Part shown: positions 27,430 to 36,186 of the stretch, piece after piece
Layout of the letters: the number at the start of each line of letters is the position of its first letter
Position numbering within the stretch: position 1 is the stretch's first letter
Assembly: GCA_016722515.1 (NCBI GenBank)
Contig: JADKJE010000004.1
Span: 124,001 to 188,000 of the forward strand
Direction of reading: 5' to 3'
Length of the DNA stretch: 64,000 nucleotides
Source of the DNA: Alphaproteobacteria bacterium
Lineage (GTDB): Bacteria; Pseudomonadota; Alphaproteobacteria; Rickettsiales; JADKJE01
The notes under the pieces: model-generated
Told to the model about the DNA's origin: nothing
Databases searched by the model: none
What the model saw: only the letters and a program-made list of their open reading frames with translations
Program-made: the position numbers and the translations under genes

Positions 27430-28116
27430 TTATTGATCTTCATTACGGATAACATCGTTGGAATCAAATTTGACACCTTCTTCAACCATGGTAACCCTGA
27501 AACCATTTTGCTGTAAGTATCGAATTAAACCTTGGACATAATAAGGATCCTTGTTATCAAAATATTCATTAGGAACTCCCCTCATGGTTCTTCCCTTAAC
27601 TTCTGGGATTGGTCTTACACCACTCCATAAATACAAAGTGAGACCCTTATCCCTATTTGTTCGTCTAACAAAAGAATATAGTAGCCATTTGCAGGGATTG
27701 TCCAACGGAAATGAATCTATGTGATTATTCTTGTCAATAACAATGTAACCACAATCTAGAGGTAATTGAGGATTATCAATTTCAAAATTTTCTTTTCCAG
27801 CGATGTCACTTTTTAAATATAACAAGTATTCATTTGAAAGAGTTTTATTCACGGTTGAATTATTTAAATCGTCAACGTCCCTTAAAATTACTTTCTTAAT
27901 TAGGCCTAATAATTTCTTTGTATAATTTTCTTGATGTGTCAACGGCCTTCCTGGAATAGGGTATCCCAAATAAATGACCGAGATTCTTACTGGATGTATT
28001 AGATCTCTTTCTTCATTTTTCCACCACGTATCTTCTTTTATACCAGAAGAATAAGAGGATTGAATATCAATAAATGTTATAATTGCACATAACAGAAGAT
28101 TAATAGTTATTTTCAT
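27430..28116 (-). CDS. Secreted protein, paralogue of 32017-32736 (toxin-locus accessory)
   Basis: 228 residues with a signal peptide (INLLLCAIITFIDIQSSYSS). It shares several blocks with the product of 32017-32736: a PV.I...Y.G strand, PLDCGYIVIDK, WLLYS, a DPYY..GLIRYL helix and a VEEGVKFD end. I do not recognise the family. Each paralogue lies downstream of a toxin-end cassette of the haemagglutinin locus, so a periplasmic immunity or delivery-associated role is possible; that is inference from context. It is the last gene of the minus-strand locus. Confidence 0.7.
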   Translation of the reverse strand: MKITINLLLCAIITFIDIQSSYSSGIKEDTWWKNEERDLIHPVRISVIYLGYPIPGRPLTHQENYTKKLLGLIKKVILRDVDDLNNSTVNKTLSNEYLLYLKSDIAGKENFEIDNPQLPLDCGYIVIDKNNHIDSFPLDNPCKWLLYSFVRRTNRDKGLTLYLWSGVRPIPEVKGRTMRGVPNEYFDNKDPYYVQGLIRYLQQNGFRVTMVEEGVKFDSNDVIRNEDQ

Positions 28117-28160
28117 TAGTATCCTCCATCTGCTAAAAGTTTGTCGTATACATTATATAA

Positions 28161-28499
28161 CTATGCAAATAAATCATCATATTCCAAATATGAAATAATG
28201 ATCTCTACATCAGCCAATGCGTTAATATCAATATATATATGCCGGGGCTCGCCAGCATATACGACTTGCTTGAAACATTCGGAAATTTTCTTACATTCAT
28301 CTTCGGTTAGTAATAAATTACTATTATTTAAGGAACCTATATCACAAATTCCCGTGATATTCTTATCATTTAAAAATACTCCTTTTTTGTTAATAAAAAA
28401 ATTAGAAGCATTTAAAAATCCTTCTTTCGTGCTTACTATAAGTAGATAGGGATGATTTTCTTTAAAATTTTCTATGTACTTTATTTTTAACATAGTCAA
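28161..28499 (-). CDS. Candidate cytoplasmic immunity protein
   Basis: 112 residues with no signal peptide, AT-rich, starting four bases after the stop of the orphan toxin cassette (28504). The sequence is small and acidic-to-neutral (LLLTEDECKKISECFKQVVY, DVEIIISYLEYDD). Immunity genes for polymorphic toxins are typically tiny, unrelated to each other and placed immediately after the toxin end, exactly as here. The family is not recognised. Confidence 0.65.
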   Translation of the reverse strand: MTMLKIKYIENFKENHPYLLIVSTKEGFLNASNFFINKKGVFLNDKNITGICDIGSLNNSNLLLTEDECKKISECFKQVVYAGEPRHIYIDINALADVEIIISYLEYDDLFA

Positions 28500-28503
28500 G
28501 CTA

Positions 28504-29930
28504 CTATTTTCTGGTTGGCAAATTACCTATTGGAACATTTTGCCAAGCCTGATTTAAACCAGAGGGCTTATAGTCCCAATGCGGATTATGATATTTATCT
28601 CCAGGGAAGCATCTCCATTCCCCTCCGTTTTGATCATACAGACTTTTTTCTCCTCTTGATAGTGGTTTCGCTCTTGAAGGATCTCCTTCTATAAATTCTC
28701 CCGATATTGGAGGAATTGGCCAGGTTTGCGTATCATTAAGTTTTACAGTATTTCTCCAATCATCGGGTAACTGACTCGTAAACACATCAATCCCATCAAC
28801 ATCCGGTATCTCAAACCCAGGTAATGTATTATCATACCCAGGGAAACTTAATCCAGGATCTTTCGGAAGGGTGCTGCCGTCATGAGAGCTGTAACCCTCT
28901 AAATCGATACCGTTATTGCCGCTTGTTCCCATCATTGGATTGTTGGGATCGAGGCCACTCAGGGTATTTGTTATATACGCATTCGTTAAAAATTGAGCTA
29001 AACTGGCAGCGCTTGTTTGAATCTTTAATTCCAGCTGTTGTGCGCTTAAGAAAAGTCCATCACCTTCACCCAGTAAAAAACCATCGGTACCGGCTGCTCC
29101 GCCTCCGGCTAATCCCGCTACCCCAAAAACCGATACGGTTATTCCTGCTAATGCTAGTGCTTTGAAGCTTGCATCCTGATTGGCCACACGACAGGTAGGA
29201 TCGGCATTGCAGACATTGTCGAATGCGATCAATCCCTCATCTGCATAAAGTGATCCGATACTCGGTGTTTTAAGTGTTTCCTGATAAAGTTTATTCGCAA
29301 AGTCTTGATCACTTTTACTGATAACAATCGTGCCGCTCTTCAACTCAATATGGCACATACTGGCGGCATATGCGTCTGCCACAAAGAGGCTTCGGATATT
29401 AAAACTAACCTCGTCACATCCAGTAAGCTGTTCAGGTGTGATTTCACCATCTTTAAAGCTTCCATCACGGCTTTAACATTGTCTTTGCTGTTTGCATTTA
29501 ACATGTTTTGATCCACAGCCTGATCAATCGCTTGGTCAAACACAGCAGATAGTTTGTCACTTAGTGATGCCGCAGCATCACCTATAAACGTGACGGCTAT
29601 GGTTAATGTTTTTCCATCAATCGGTATCTCAATATCGAGGGAATTATGTTCATCTTTAACAATTTCCTGAACCTTATTTACATCACGATTTAAATCGTTA
29701 AGTTCATCAGTGGTTGCTGGTTCGCCATTAATCGTAATGGTTCCTTCACCAACCGTGGCATGGGTTATACCAATTGTCTTATCATCATCAATACGTACAG
29801 AAGAGGTTAATGACGAAGGTAGAGACGTGTTGGTGCCCGCTACCGGTTTTGCCGGTGTGCCAGTGCCACCATTATTGCCGCCAAAGCTCCAACCTGCAGC
29901 AAGGCCAGCACCACTATAATGCCATACATC
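28504..29930 (-). pseudogene. Orphan haemagglutinin/CdiA-type toxin-end cassette, frameshifted and 5'-truncated
   Basis: Read from 29930 downward, the frame starts DVWHYSGAGLAAGWSFGG and continues ITHATVGEGTITI, LNRDVNKVQEIVKDEH and LDIEIP. These blocks also occur in the pre-toxin region of the main haemagglutinin (32758-36012), then the sequences diverge. Near 29454 one A is missing from a run (ALK then DGEITPEQL in the next frame). The remaining frame runs to 28504 and ends GEWRCFPGDKYHNPHWDYKP, then VPIGNLPTRK, a compact His/Trp-rich toxin-like C-terminus whose activity I cannot name. The 5' end is cut by an IS3 fragment at 29931. This looks like a displaced CT cassette, as known for CDI loci. 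Confidence 0.75.
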
Positions 29931-30141
29931 TGAAGAAAGTTTACCGATTATACCGAGAAGAAAACTTATCCGTTAAACGTCGCAAGGGCAGGAAACGCGC
30001 ATTGGGACGCCGTGTTCCCTTGCCATGCTCTCGCCGATTGCACGAAATATGGTCACTTGATTTTATGAGTGATGCTTTAGTGGATGATCGAAGATTCCGT
30101 ATCCTTTGGATTATGGATTACTATAGCCGCCAATGCCTTAA
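29931..30141 (+). mobile_element. IS3-family fragment (orfB 5' part)
   Basis: A 211-bp internal piece of the same IS3-type orfB as in 30587-31819, in opposite orientation (KKVYRLYREENLSVKRRKGR, IWSLDFMSDALVDD, GIMD-like WIMDYYSRQCLN). It begins at the truncated end of the toxin cassette and stops one base before the stop codon of the 30142 gene. No inverted repeats remain, so it is immobile. Confidence 0.88.
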
Positions 30142-30543
30142 TCAATGTTTAAACATCGCGCTTGTGTATTCTGATGTTATTCTTTTCAAGGATTCAGATG
30201 TTGCATTATAATTATTTTCATTCATTTGGATAATAATTTGATTTATATGTTCACTAAGTTGAATTGAAAGTATATCAATATTTTTGCTAACTAGTTCTTG
30301 AGGCGAGATCAATTTAATAAAATAAAAAAACGAGAACCACTCATCAGTTCTATTCTTATTTATATCCATAAAATATTCTCCTCTTTCACGGATAATCCGA
30401 ATAGTTATATCCTGATTCTTATATTCTACATATGCGTTTCCAAAATCAGTTTCATCATATCTCACTTCATCAATTTTAAATCCATAATTCAATATAAGAA
30501 AATTAAAGTTCCTTTTTATATCTTCAATCAACGAATTAAACAT
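30142..30543 (-). CDS. Candidate cytoplasmic immunity protein (orphan)
   Basis: 133 residues, AT-rich, no signal peptide (EDIKRNFNFLILNYGFKIDE, AYVEYKNQDITIRIIRERGE, YFMDINK). Its composition and size resemble immunity proteins of polymorphic toxin systems. It is trapped between two IS3 copies and has no toxin gene immediately upstream; the IS insertion probably removed or separated its partner. Function is inferred from context only. The stop codon abuts the IS fragment, so the C-terminus may be native or slightly altered. Confidence 0.6.
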   Translation of the reverse strand: MFNSLIEDIKRNFNFLILNYGFKIDEVRYDETDFGNAYVEYKNQDITIRIIRERGEYFMDINKNRTDEWFSFFYFIKLISPQELVSKNIDILSIQLSEHINQIIIQMNENNYNATSESLKRITSEYTSAMFKH

Positions 30544-30607
30544 TATTTCTTCTCCATTGACCGTCCACCTGCTGATATTTTTGAGGTGCTCCCAATTGTT
30601 GTACCAG

Positions 30608-31498
30608 TTAGAAGTAGGGTCTTGAGTTCTTTATAACTGCTTTTGGTTTCGCGATCAACACCGCATTGGGCATGCCCAATGCGGTGTTGATCGCGGCGAA
30701 TTGTGCGGGTGTCTGGTAACCCAGGCTGGAATGGGGGCGCACATGGTTATAATCCTGCCTCCATTCTTCAATCATTACCCGTGCCTCCCGCAAACTCGTG
30801 AACCAATGTTCATTTAAACATTCATCTCTGATCCTCCCATTTAAACTTTCTGTAAAACCATTCTCTGAAGGCTTTCCAGGACGGATATAGTGCCATTTGA
30901 TCCCATGATGCTCTGCCCACATTAACACCGCTTTACTTGTCAATTCCGTACCATTATCACTGATGATTGTCCCGGGCTTCCCATACCGCTTTATCAGAAC
31001 GTCAAGTTCACGTACAACCCGGTGACCACCAATCGACAGGTCTGCAACGAGGTTAAGGCATTGGCGGCTATAGTGATCCATAATCCCAAGGATACGGAAT
31101 CTTCTGCCATCTGCTAAAGCATCACTCATAAAATCAAGTGACCACACTTCGTGCAATCGGCGAGAGCATGGCAAGGGAACGCGGCTTCCCAATGCGCGTT
31201 TCCTGCCCTTGCGACGTTTAACAGATAAATCTTCTTCTCGGTATAATCGGTAAACTTTCTTCAAATTGATAACATAACCTTATCGTTTCAATAAAATAGC
31301 CAAACGACGGTAACCAAAACGGCAACGCTCGTGCGCAAGTTTCTTTAGGACGGCAAGCAGCTCACTATCATCATGCTTCCACTTATGACGGTGGGTGCTG
31401 CGAGCAAATCCTAATAGCCTGCAAACGCGACGCTCTGATAAACCTTTCGTTTGGCAGATATCTTCTACCAACAAACGCCGAGATGCAGGCTTTACCAC
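30608..31498 (-). pseudogene. IS3-family transposase OrfB with in-frame stop
   Basis: The DDE integrase of the element. The N-terminal part (KPASRRLLVEDICQTKGLSE, GFARSTHRHKW) runs from 31498, then a TAA at 31280-31282 breaks the frame after RRLAILLKR. The rest continues from GYVINLKKVYRLYREEDLS with the three catalytic acids in WSLDFMSDALAD, TIISDNGTELTS and GFTESLNGRIRDE. The sequence resembles the IS407-type branch. The nonsense codon should abolish transposition unless suppressed. Confidence 0.9.
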
Positions 31499-31754
31499 TT
31501 TTTTGACAGGGCTTCCTTCAATATCGCTTTGTCTAATTCAGCCTCAGCTAAAGCTTCTTCAAACGACGGTTCTCTTCATCAAGCGCCTTCAATCTGCTTG
31601 CTTCCGATACACCAAGCCCACCGTACTTCGATTTCCATTTATAAAATGTTGCTGAACTTATCCCATATTTCCGGCATAAATCTCCTGTTCCAGTACCGCT
31701 TTCATGCTCGTGAAGTATGCGAATGATTTGATCTTCCGTGTAACGCTTTTTCAT
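31498..31754 (-). pseudogene. IS3-family OrfA, frameshifted
   Basis: An N-terminal helix-turn-helix protein (MKKRYTEDQIIRILHEHESG, CRKYGISSATFYKWKSKYGG). A one-base loss near 31548 stops the frame after RRLKKL, while the natural end (AEAELDKAILKEALSKKW) is in the next frame. The run AAAAAAG at 31500-31508 on the minus strand is the usual programmed frameshift site that would fuse OrfA to OrfB. Confidence 0.82.
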
Positions 31755-31819
31755 AGTCTGCTCCTTTTAGGTTAAAGTTAACAGACTCTACTTTTTTGTG
31801 GACCAATTTTTGGGGAGCA

Positions 31820-32005
31820 CGTCAAAGGATCTAACCATGCGTTAACTGCTGCCTTGACACTACCTTGCACTTGGTACGCCGTTGACTCAATAGGCTGTTT
31901 TTCGTAATCAGCTAGGCTTTTTTCATCACCTGAATTAGGCTCTTTTAACAGCTTGATATAATTAGTACCATCTTGTGATAACTTAAAAGGCTGATTGAGA
32001 TTCAA
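31820..32005 (-). pseudogene. Orphan copy of the haemagglutinin toxin tail, cut by IS3
   Basis: Reading from 32005, YIKLLKEPNSGDE, DYEKQPIESTAYQVQ and AVNAWLDP repeat the last ~50 residues of the main haemagglutinin ORF (which ends YIKLLKEPNSGDE ... DYEKQPIESTAYKVQ ... AVSAWLKP). Reading then enters the IS3 terminal repeat. It lies directly after the secreted-protein gene at 32017, showing that part of the toxin end has been duplicated downstream. Confidence 0.8.
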
Positions 32006-32016
32006 AAGAAGTGTTA

Positions 32017-32736
32017 TTATTCCTTGAAATCTTTAGGATTAAAATCAACATTCTCCTCTACGCCTGTTATTTCAAAATCTCTATCTTTTAAATATCCAAT
32101 AACACCATGTGCAAAATAAGGATCTTTAGATTCGAATGTTTGGCCAGCATAATGGCTATGTTGATCAAGTCCTTCTCTTGGTATAAGTTTCCCGTTCTGG
32201 TCATAGGTTGACAATGGAAAATGACGACTAACCGAACCGGATCGATTGATAAGACTTATGTCACTGTATAACAGCCATTCAGCGGGTCCCTTCTTAAGAA
32301 AAGGCCAAATAAAACCATCTTTATCGATGATAAGATAACCACAATCCAATGGACCATCCATTTCCCAATTTTCGTATCCTTCATTCCCGCTATCAGGACG
32401 CATCAAATATTCATAATATCCCCCTCTAAATCCCTTATAAGTTCCTAGAATTTGGTCTTTTGAATCTGTCTTCTTTAGGTTCATTAACCTCTGTTTATCT
32501 TTAAGTAAATAACTTCTTGGTTGTTTCAATTCTTCTTTTAAGTAATCATCGCTATTTTTTCCAGGTATTCCATATATAAGATTACCCCAATATCTAATCC
32601 CAATTTTTACTGGATAAATATAGCTTGTTTGTTTTTCCACAAAATAAGAATATCTTTCCTCAGAAAAAGAGTTTCTGCATATGCATATAACAAATATTAT
32701 AACAAGAGAATTAATGATTTTTATAAATTTATTCAT
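32017..32736 (-). CDS. Secreted protein downstream of haemagglutinin toxin end
   Basis: 239 residues with a signal peptide (FIKIINSLVIIFVICICRNS). It is paralogous to 27430-28116: YPVKIGIRYWGN, PLDCGYLIIDKDG, EWLLYS, DPYFAHGVIGYL and VEENVDFNPKDF. It begins 21 bases after the stop of the HExxH-ending haemagglutinin ORF, the normal position for an immunity gene. If the toxin acts in the periplasm or cell envelope, a secreted immunity protein would make sense; this is inference. Family not recognised. Confidence 0.72.
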   Translation of the reverse strand: MNKFIKIINSLVIIFVICICRNSFSEERYSYFVEKQTSYIYPVKIGIRYWGNLIYGIPGKNSDDYLKEELKQPRSYLLKDKQRLMNLKKTDSKDQILGTYKGFRGGYYEYLMRPDSGNEGYENWEMDGPLDCGYLIIDKDGFIWPFLKKGPAEWLLYSDISLINRSGSVSRHFPLSTYDQNGKLIPREGLDQHSHYAGQTFESKDPYFAHGVIGYLKDRDFEITGVEENVDFNPKDFKE

Positions 32737-32757
32737 TTGTTATTTAGCTCCATTTAT

Positions 32758-35700
32758 TTAAGGCTTCAACCATGCGCTAACTGCTTTTTTTACATCAGAC
32801 TGTACTTTATACGCCGTTGACTCAATAGGCTGTTTTTCGTAATCAGCTTTGCTTTTTTCATACTCATCTTTGCTTATTTCATCACCTGAATTAGGCTCTT
32901 TTAACAGCTTGATATAATTATGACTATCTTGATTAATTCCAAAAATAACGGCCTGCAGCATCGCATCAGAATTCAAGGAAGAATCATCAATGGATGAATA
33001 CGGAGAGGCATTGCTGCAAAATAATCCCAAAGACGTACAGGCAATGTTTGTTTTGGTATAACCATAATCACTACTCAAAAGACTCACCTCTGCATTATGT
33101 TGATAAGCGTGTGTTGTTTCATGCGATATCATTGAAACAAATGTAGAGAAATCTGGATTTTTCAACAAAAAATCTCGATCAATTGTTACTGTATCATCAA
33201 GATAATTCATATCCCCTTCATTATTTTTTTCTGATATCACTATTTTACCGATGGCAGGCATCCCTAATATGGATGCCATATCGTTTGAAACGAGCCTTGC
33301 CAACTCTATTATATCATCATCGGATAAATTTTTAAAATTCTGTGAACTATTAATAAATGTCTGATTGTTTTTCAAATTATCCACAAGCCGCTCGGAAAGA
33401 TCGGGGATTTTTTTTCCTTGTGCATCATAAAACCCACTGATCTGATTATCCGAAAAAGTACCGATTACTGCTAGCCGTAACGCTACAGCTTTGGGGTCAT
33501 TATTACCATAATCTTTTAATGCAAGGTAAAGTGCCAAGCGATCTGTAAGACCCATACCATTAATCTGGTCATTTATTTCTTTGCTCACTCCTGTTTCGCT
33601 CACACCATTTTGCATCAAATCGTTCGTAAGTGCTTTAGCTTCCTTTAAATCCTTCTCACTAATCGCTGCCCCTGCAAGTGCTTGAATCAAAGCTTCCTGT
33701 TTCTTTTCAGGTGTTAATCCAGAATCGGCCAGTATTTTAGCAATCTCTGCTTTGGTCGCGCCAGCTTTAATTTTAGCCGCAATATCATTCACCATATCTG
33801 TAATATCTTTAAACCCACTCAGCGGGATTTCTATATCTAGATGATCATGCTCATCCACCAGGATTTCCTGAACCTTGTTTACATCGCGGTTAACGCCATT
33901 CAGTTGGTCATCGGTTGCCGCCTGGCCTGCTATGGTGATGGTTCCTGCACCGATGGTGGCGTGGGTGACGCCGATTTTGGTGTCATCTTCGATCTTTAAG
34001 GATGGGGTATAGGATGAGGATAAGTTAGAACCTGATCCAAAGACCGGTTGTCCTGGAGGGCCGCCAAAGCCAACGGCCATTCCAGCGCCTTCATAATGCC
34101 AAATATCTTCATCGGTTAAATCGCTCACTTCCAGTGAGCCTGTGTTTAAGGTGAGGTTGCCGCCGTCTATGTAAGTGCCGTCTTCTTGTGGAGTTGCTTG
34201 CGCGATCATAGCACCTGTTAGGGTTGTTTTACCGGTGACATCAATATCAACTGAGTTCGTGCCAATAATCGATGTGACATTATCCGTCCACTTCCTGTGC
34301 CCATCACCGCTGCCGCTATAAGCATTCGCACCAAATGTTGGTGATAGACCATTAACACCATAACTAATACCCACACTCATGCCGCCGCTATGTTCGCTTT
34401 TACTGGTTTCCTGGGTGTTTTGTACTGATTCTACGGTGAGGTCGCCGCCTACATCCATATTCACATTCTGTGCCAGAATATTCGCTCCCTTTACAGTCGT
34501 GTCCTTACCGCTATGGCTAATAAAATCATGTCCGGCGGTAATTTGCGTCTGCGTAAAATTGCTGCCGCTAGTTTCATATTTAGAGGAGCTGCTGGAGATG
34601 CCGAGGCTGACAGAAATGCTAGGCAGTAATTGTGATGGGTCAGTAAAGCCTTTGCTGGCGTTATACATCGATGCAAATTGCGAAGCTCCCTTATAGGCAT
34701 CCGCCGCCGTTTGAATTCCTGCATAGCTGCCAGAACCTTTATCGCCTAATCCTTTTACAGAATCAATCAAGCCGGTAAATCCTTCCTGAATAGCAACGGT
34801 TACGCCGATGCTAGTCATCTTATGCGATTCGGCGTAGCTGTTATCAGCATCCAGTGCCAACAGGTTAATGTTATTATCGCTGTTGAGGATAACATCATGG
34901 CCAGCATTCACGACGCTAGAGAGAATGTTGATATCATCACTGGCATCCATCGTAATGTCATGGCCGGCTACCATCATCGAGGGTAAGGTTTCCTGGTAGC
35001 TGTTGATCCTGTCTTTGGTTTGTTGGTAGCTCACCCCAAAACTCATGCCAGAAAGTCCACCGGTGAAACCGCTGTCCTTTTTATACACGTAGCTGGATTC
35101 ATAACCTTTACCAGCTTCTATGGTAATGCCGCCCGTTTCATTGTTATCCGCATCGGCTAGTAAATGGATATCGTTACCTGCTTCTGCGTAAGAGGCGGTA
35201 ACGTTGATATTATCATTGGCATTGATGTTAATGTTATTTCCTGCCGTTAACGTAGAACCTCGCAAGCTTTCCTGATCCTGTTTGACCTCCTTCTTGCTAG
35301 AACTCATAAAGCCTTTGCTGCTGCTGGTTTCGTGGTAATGGTAGCTTTCGGTTTCGGCACCGATGGTGACATTCTGTGCGGTTAAATTAATATCACCAGC
35401 ACTTTGCGCATCGCTGCCTTTGATGGTGATGTCGTTGGCGGCATTTAACACCAGCTGCTGGCCGCTTAATAAGGAGCCAATTTGCAAGGTGCTGTCGCTG
35501 GTGTAATGGCTGTGGCGATAGGACGCATCGGTGTGGTTGTTTAAGGCCTGGCTGTCGATGATGATGTTGCCGTTGGTCGACGTTAAGCTGCCGGTTCCAC
35601 CGGCATCCAGCACACCGCCGTTAAAATTGATATCGCCGCTGGTGGTGAGGTTTACGTTGTTTCCTGCGGCAAGGGTTCCTTGATGTTGCAGTGTTTCAAA

Positions 35701-36012
35701 AGTGCTTTTGCCATAACTGCTTGATCCTACGGATGCGCTGTTGCTGATTGTGTCTGCGGTGATATCTAGATTATTACCCGCTTTGATTAATCCACCTTGG
35801 TTTGAAACGGTGCTTGAGTTGATGGTTAGATTATGCTGAGCTTGTAGACCACCTTGGTTGGTGATGCTGTTGCCTGTTAAGGCAATATCATGGCCGTTTA
35901 ATGTTGCGCCGGTGTTTTGTGCAATGTCTTTTAATTGGGCATCGCTACTGGCTAGATATACAGTAGGCACTAACACTTGTTTACCGTTAATGGTTTGCTG
36001 CACCAGCCACAA
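32758..36012 (-). CDS. Haemagglutinin/CdiA-like protein, C-terminal part with HExxH toxin-like end
   Basis: 1084 residues of filamentous-haemagglutinin repeats (VLVPTVYLASSDAQLKDIAQ, then many ~20-residue beta-helix repeats such as ITNQGGLQAQHNLTI). A pre-toxin region (GVTHATIGAGTITI, LNRDVNKVQEILVDEH) and an alpha-helical stretch follow. The end contains TFVSMISHETTHAYQHNAEV, an HExxH zinc-metallopeptidase motif with nearby Glu. It is in the same overall frame as the N-terminal ORF (36187-38850) but separated by two compensating indels. Predicted surface toxin delivered on contact; substrate unknown. Confidence 0.85.
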   Translation of the reverse strand: MWLVQQTINGKQVLVPTVYLASSDAQLKDIAQNTGATLNGHDIALTGNSITNQGGLQAQHNLTINSSTVSNQGGLIKAGNNLDITADTISNSASVGSSSYGKSTFETLQHQGTLAAGNNVNLTTSGDINFNGGVLDAGGTGSLTSTNGNIIIDSQALNNHTDASYRHSHYTSDSTLQIGSLLSGQQLVLNAANDITIKGSDAQSAGDINLTAQNVTIGAETESYHYHETSSSKGFMSSSKKEVKQDQESLRGSTLTAGNNININANDNINVTASYAEAGNDIHLLADADNNETGGITIEAGKGYESSYVYKKDSGFTGGLSGMSFGVSYQQTKDRINSYQETLPSMMVAGHDITMDASDDINILSSVVNAGHDVILNSDNNINLLALDADNSYAESHKMTSIGVTVAIQEGFTGLIDSVKGLGDKGSGSYAGIQTAADAYKGASQFASMYNASKGFTDPSQLLPSISVSLGISSSSSKYETSGSNFTQTQITAGHDFISHSGKDTTVKGANILAQNVNMDVGGDLTVESVQNTQETSKSEHSGGMSVGISYGVNGLSPTFGANAYSGSGDGHRKWTDNVTSIIGTNSVDIDVTGKTTLTGAMIAQATPQEDGTYIDGGNLTLNTGSLEVSDLTDEDIWHYEGAGMAVGFGGPPGQPVFGSGSNLSSSYTPSLKIEDDTKIGVTHATIGAGTITIAGQAATDDQLNGVNRDVNKVQEILVDEHDHLDIEIPLSGFKDITDMVNDIAAKIKAGATKAEIAKILADSGLTPEKKQEALIQALAGAAISEKDLKEAKALTNDLMQNGVSETGVSKEINDQINGMGLTDRLALYLALKDYGNNDPKAVALRLAVIGTFSDNQISGFYDAQGKKIPDLSERLVDNLKNNQTFINSSQNFKNLSDDDIIELARLVSNDMASILGMPAIGKIVISEKNNEGDMNYLDDTVTIDRDFLLKNPDFSTFVSMISHETTHAYQHNAEVSLLSSDYGYTKTNIACTSLGLFCSNASPYSSIDDSSLNSDAMLQAVIFGINQDSHNYIKLLKEPNSGDEISKDEYEKSKADYEKQPIESTAYKVQSDVKKAVSAWLKP

Positions 36013-36175
36013 TATCTTTGGTTAAAAGCGATTGCTGTGAATCGGTTAAGGCAATACCAACCGATAAATTTAAACTACCCATTTGCTCTTTGGCATTATC
36101 ATAAAGCTGGGTGATTTGTGCGTTAGCATCGGTAATACCAGGGGTAATAAAACGTGTGCCTAGTTTTTTAAGCAA
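35987..36175 (-). pseudogene. Out-of-frame connector of the haemagglutinin gene
   Basis: LLKKLGTRFITPGITDANAQ to LLTKDIV is the conserved link between the TPS/repeat regions in this family, shifted into another frame by loss of one T near 36205 (GDPFYETQLIED expected) and of two bases near 36010 (DIVWLVQQT expected). The two losses sum to three, so the flanking frames agree. The whole gene is therefore 32758-38850. Confidence 0.85.
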
Positions 36176-36186
36176 GGCATCTTCAA

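Larger units (their letters stand above)
30587..31819 (-). mobile_element. IS3-family insertion sequence, inactivated
   Basis: About 1233 bp bounded by imperfect inverted repeats: TGCTCCCAATTGTTGTACC at 30587 and, on the other strand from 31819, TGCTCCCCAAAAATTGGTC. Both ends run on to AAGTAG.GTCT. The flanking bases do not show a matching target duplication (gagg versus cgtc), suggesting rearrangement after insertion. orfA and orfB are both damaged, described separately. The right end interrupts the tail of a second toxin cassette (31820-32005). Confidence 0.9.

Noticed and set aside
30587..31819. Active IS3 element
   Set aside because: orfA is frameshifted, orfB has an in-frame TAA, the inverted repeats are imperfect and no target duplication is seen.
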